Origin: Actinomadura citrea
Lineage (GTDB): Bacteria; Actinomycetota; Actinomycetes; Streptosporangiales; Streptosporangiaceae
Reading direction: 5' to 3'
Assembly: GCF_013409045.1 (NCBI RefSeq)
Contig: NZ_JACCBT010000001.1
Location: 4,526,001-4,590,000 of the forward strand
DNA length: 64,000 bases
Below the pieces are notes generated by a model, which did no database searches, was not told where the DNA came from, and saw only the letters and a list, made by a program, of their open reading frames with translations. How positions within the stretch are numbered: the stretch's first letter is position 1; every line of letters begins with the position of its first letter. The translations under genes and the position numbers were made by a program. Shown in pieces: positions 61,301-64,000 of this stretch.

Positions 61301-62581
61301 ATGAAGAAGAGGAATGCCACGCGGGTTCTCATCTCCGGCGCCAGCATCGCCGGCCCGGTGCTGGCGTACTGGCTCACCAGGCACGGCTTCTCCGTCACCG
61401 TCGTCGAGCGCGCACCGGCCCTGCGCAAGACCGGCGGCCACGCGGTCGATCTCTTCCGGCCCGCGATGAACATCTCGGAGAAGATGGGCGTGCTCCCGCG
61501 CATCGAGGAGCGGGCCACCGGCACGCACCGGATGACCGTCCACCGGGAGGGCGCGCGGCGTCCCGTCCGGGCGGACCTCTCCAAGATCTTCAGCGCCGCC
61601 TCCGACCGGCACGCCGAGGTCATGCGCGACGACCTGAGCGAGATCTACCACGACGCCACACGCGACCACGTCGAGTACGTCTTCGGTGACTCGATCGCCG
61701 CGCTCTCGCCCGACGGCGAGGTGCGGTTCGACAACGCCCCGCCGCGCCGCTTCGACCTCGTCGTCGGCGCGGACGGCCTGCACTCCAACGTGCGGGGTCT
61801 CACCTTCGGTGAGGAGTCCCGCTTCAGCACCTTCATCGGGGCCTACCTCGAAGTGCTGACCCTGCCGAACACCGCCGGCCTCGACGGCGAACTGCTCATG
61901 CACGTCGGCGTCGGCCGCACTGCCGGCATGTACGGCGCGCGGCACCTCGGCGACGCGCGGGCGTTGTTCCTGTTCCGGAGCGAGCGCGAACTCGACCACC
62001 ACCGCGACGTGCCCCGGCAGAAGGAGTTGCTGCGCGGTGCGTTCGAGGGCCTTCACCCCGACGTGGACCGCTGGCTGGCCGAGCTCGACCGCACCCCGGC
62101 GTTCTACTTCGACTCGATCACCCAGCTCCACATGGACACCTGGTCACGGGGGAGGGTGACGCTCGTCGGCGACGCGGGCTACTGCCCCGGCCCGGCCGTC
62201 GGAGGCAGCACCACCCTCGCCATCGTCGGCGCGTACGTCCTCGCCGGAGAGCTGGCGCGGGGGGACGGCGACCACGAGTACGCCTTCCCCGCCTACGAGC
62301 GCGCGATGGCGGACCACGTCCGCGCCAGTCGTGCGGTCGCGCTGAGCGCCGCGAAGACCCTGATCCCCACCTCACGCCTCGGCGTGTCGGGACTCGTCCA
62401 GGGCGCCCGCCTGATCTCCGCCCTCCCCACCGGCCCCAGCCGCGCCCTCCTCCGCCTCACCACCAAAAGTGCCCGCCTCTACAACTCCATGACCGTCGAC
62501 GACTACCCGCCACCGCCCACCGCACCGAGTGCCCGGACCGTCCTCGCCGGCGCCCCGGACGGCGACCTGCGAGTGGAGTGA
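61301..62581 (+). CDS. FAD-dependent monooxygenase (TetX-like)
   Basis: 426 residues. VLISGASIAGPVLAYWLTRHGFSVTVVERAPALRKTGG (FAD), DG motif LVVGADGLHSNVRGL, GD motif VTLVGDAGYCPGPAVGGSTTLAIVGAYVLAGEL. This is the FAD-dependent-oxidoreductase group that includes TetX-like tetracycline hydroxylases and many uncharacterised enzymes. GGGGGACCG before ATG 61301. Second gene after the hydrolase; regulated with it by the divergent AraC protein. Confidence 0.92.
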   Translation: MKKRNATRVLISGASIAGPVLAYWLTRHGFSVTVVERAPALRKTGGHAVDLFRPAMNISEKMGVLPRIEERATGTHRMTVHREGARRPVRADLSKIFSAASDRHAEVMRDDLSEIYHDATRDHVEYVFGDSIAALSPDGEVRFDNAPPRRFDLVVGADGLHSNVRGLTFGEESRFSTFIGAYLEVLTLPNTAGLDGELLMHVGVGRTAGMYGARHLGDARALFLFRSERELDHHRDVPRQKELLRGAFEGLHPDVDRWLAELDRTPAFYFDSITQLHMDTWSRGRVTLVGDAGYCPGPAVGGSTTLAIVGAYVLAGELARGDGDHEYAFPAYERAMADHVRASRAVALSAAKTLIPTSRLGVSGLVQGARLISALPTGPSRALLRLTTKSARLYNSMTVDDYPPPPTAPSARTVLAGAPDGDLRVE

Positions 62582-62655
62582 GGGATGCCCACCGCCCTGC
62601 TGGCGACCCGGGCTCGCAGAACGGGTGTGAGGGATCGAATCACCGACCTGTGCCT

Positions 62656-63204
62656 CTATGCGGGCGGGACGCGGTCCGCGCCGATGGCGACGCCGACGAT
62701 CGTGCAGGGCTCGGTGCCGTGATTGTGCCAGGCGTGCCGGGTGCCGTTCTGGACGACCACATCGCCCGCCCGCAACACCGTCTTCTCTCCGCCGTCGAGT
62801 TCCAGCGTGGCCTCCCCTGAGACGACCAGGACGTAGTCGATGGTGTCGGTGGTGTGCATCCCCGGGGCGCCGGGCTCATTGGCGGCCATCGCGCCCGGCA
62901 TCTGCCGCTCCAGATCCTCCAAAGCCGCGGCCATGTCCAGATCCGGAGATGGGACCAGCTCGCCCGGCGGGACCGTGTTGATCATGAAGCGCGATCCATC
63001 ACGGGGCGGGTACCACGCCTCGGCGCGGCGCGGCGAACCGTCGTCGGGGAACGTCGGCCGCTCGTCCCGGCCCCACAGCCGGAAGAACGCGCAGCCGGGC
63101 ATCAGCTCCGAAGTGATGGGCTCGACATCACGGTCGTCGACCACGCGCGCCCTGCCCTGGGAGTCGTGACCGGTGACCACTCGGCGAACCTTCATGCGCT
63201 CCAT
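62656..63204 (-). CDS. Cupin-domain protein
   Basis: 182 residues. Conserved C-terminal cupin: MHTTDTIDYVLVVSGEATLELDGGEKTVLRAGDVVVQNGTRHAWHNHGTEPC, with the metal ligand pattern reduced to H..D..(H)AWHNHG. The N-terminal RVVDDRDVEPITSELMPGCAFFRLWG fits small-molecule-binding cupins near TetR genes. Start GTG/ATG 63204 (MERMKV; ATG 63195 possible). Divergent from a TetR gene with four operators. Confidence 0.9.
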   Translation of the reverse strand: MERMKVRRVVTGHDSQGRARVVDDRDVEPITSELMPGCAFFRLWGRDERPTFPDDGSPRRAEAWYPPRDGSRFMINTVPPGELVPSPDLDMAAALEDLERQMPGAMAANEPGAPGMHTTDTIDYVLVVSGEATLELDGGEKTVLRAGDVVVQNGTRHAWHNHGTEPCTIVGVAIGADRVPPA

Positions 63205-63218
63205 CTGATCACTCCTTG

Positions 63219-63299
63219 ATACGGATGCGTATTGATACGGACGCGTATTGATACGCCACCGTATCCACTGCTCGCGAACCCGTCAATACGCTGGCGTAT
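63219..63299. promoter_or_regulatory. Cluster of four ATACG-N4-CGTAT operators
   Basis: Copies at 63219-63232, 63235-63248, 63251-63264 and 63286-63299, each with perfect arms and a 4-base spacer. The first three are spaced exactly 16 bases apart. The fourth overlaps TATCCT (63297-63302), the -10 of the TetR gene. Located between the divergent cupin and TetR genes. Confidence 0.8.
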
Positions 63300-63309
63300 C
63301 CTGTGTCCC

Positions 63310-63870
63310 GTGGTGAACGACTCGACCCGGCTGTCGGCCCAGGACTGGGCGCGGGCCGCACTGGAAGCGATCGCGAACGGCGGGCTCGCCGCGGTCGCTG
63401 TCGAACCGCTGGCGCGGACACTCGGCGTGACCAAGGGCAGTTTCTACGCGCACTACCGGAACCGGGACGAGTTGATCGCGGCTGCACTCGCGGAGTGGGT
63501 GCGAACTCATGGCGCCGAGGCGCTTGCCGACTTCGCCGCGATCTCCGACCCGGCCCAGCGGCTGCGCGAGTTGCTCACCGTCGTCGTGCAGGCCGTCCAG
63601 CCGCTGGCGCCGTCGGTGCACCTCAGCCTGCTCGGCGCACGCAACGACCCCCGGGTCAGGGACGCGATTCGCCAGGTGAACCAGGCCCGGCTGGAACTCC
63701 TGGACCGCACCTACCGCGAACTCGGCCTGCCGCCAGACCGAGCGACCTCTCGGGCACGCGTCGCCTACGCGGCCATCCTCGGACTGTTGCACCTGGCACA
63801 AACCGATCCGGACGCCCCGCACCCCGCCGTACTGGCCGACGAGGCGACCGCCATCTTCCTGCCGTCATGA
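63310..63870 (+). CDS. TetR-family transcriptional regulator
   Basis: 186 residues. HTH: LSAQDWARAALEAIANGGLAAVAVEPLARTLGVTKGSFYAHYRNRDELIAAAL; small C-terminal domain. GTG 63310 lies seven bases after TATCCT with no Shine-Dalgarno, so the transcript is probably leaderless; GTG 63313 is equally possible. Four identical operators upstream imply tight autorepression and control of the divergent cupin gene. Confidence 0.92.
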   Translation: MVNDSTRLSAQDWARAALEAIANGGLAAVAVEPLARTLGVTKGSFYAHYRNRDELIAAALAEWVRTHGAEALADFAAISDPAQRLRELLTVVVQAVQPLAPSVHLSLLGARNDPRVRDAIRQVNQARLELLDRTYRELGLPPDRATSRARVAYAAILGLLHLAQTDPDAPHPAVLADEATAIFLPS

Positions 63871-63905
63871 CGGTGCACGCCGGCTGAGGTCAGCCACAAC
63901 CCCGC

Positions 63906-64000
63906 TCACCGCATCCGCGATTCGAGCAGCATCGACATCGCGGCGCCGACCTGAGCTCGCAGGCCGCCGACGCCGGGGTGCCCCGCTACCGGCCCGGCGT
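63906..64000 (-). CDS. C-terminus of an unidentified protein, truncated by window edge
   Basis: Open to the right window edge with stop TGA at 63906-63908. The visible end reads GHPGVGGLRAQVGAAMSMLLESRMR. Too short for a family call; it is the next gene, convergent with the TetR gene. Confidence 0.4.
   Translation of the reverse strand, partial: AGPVAGHPGVGGLRAQVGAAMSMLLESRMR

Overview
This is a very high-GC actinomycete chromosome segment. The evidence is strongly C/G-biased third codon positions, frequent GTG and TTG starts, an LLM-type flavin (probably F420) oxidoreductase, many TetR regulators, and an actinobacterial-type RpoB. The RpoB sequence looks most like Streptosporangiales (Actinomadura/Nonomuraea relatives), but that placement is inference. 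I found no rRNA, tRNA, CRISPR array, insertion sequence or phage module. Both ends of the window cut through genes.

Layout. Positions 1-1,870: the end of a von Willebrand A (VWA) gene and an ARPP-1-like gene, possibly part of a conflict system, closed by a hairpin terminator. 2-8 kb: thioesterase and APC permease, divergent from an ArsR-phosphatase fusion with a glyoxalase; then an NTF2-like protein, an atypical Old Yellow Enzyme, a SigJ-like sigma factor and a small helix-hairpin-helix protein. 8-18 kb: hydrolase, DinB-like protein, SnoaL-like protein with divergent TetR, an ABC-F ATPase, an SDR with divergent TetR, and an XRE/MmyB-like regulator opposite an alcohol dehydrogenase / aldo-keto reductase / cupin / DUF2255 cluster. 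18-28.5 kb: a giant DUF4132 protein, AI-2E transporter, secreted GH3 enzyme, secreted esterase, hydrolase with divergent WYL regulator, and a GNAT acetyltransferase. 28.5-32.5 kb: an envelope trio (YihY, DUF3618, holin-like) and a two-gene RNA-repair cassette (RNA ligase plus HD-Pnk end-healing enzyme). 32.5-47 kb: MFS pumps, a virginiamycin-B-lyase-like protein with its own TetR, a MarR-regulated hydrolase, an ECF42-type sigma factor with its DGPF partner, an AhpD-like protein with TetR, a two-component system, and a TetR/oxidoreductase/DinB operon.

47.1-50.8 kb is the most remarkable locus: a complete but solitary rpoB, with no rplJ/rplL upstream and no rpoC downstream. It carries substitutions at rifampicin-pocket positions (Thr159, Asn436 and Met477, corresponding to E. 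coli V146, S531 and I572) and has abruptly alternating codon-usage blocks. It looks like a second, rifampicin-insensitive rpoB of the rpoB(R)/rpoB2 kind rather than the housekeeping copy. 50.8-64 kb holds single-enzyme modules (saccharopine-dehydrogenase-like, three flavin monooxygenases, LLM oxidoreductase, carboxylesterase, hydrolase, cupin), mostly paired with AraC or TetR regulators.

The recurring theme is a divergent regulator-target pair with a clear palindromic operator between them, often with the regulator start placed 6-7 bases after a -10 hexamer (probably leaderless mRNA). Functions are inferred from sequence motifs read by eye; no database search was run.
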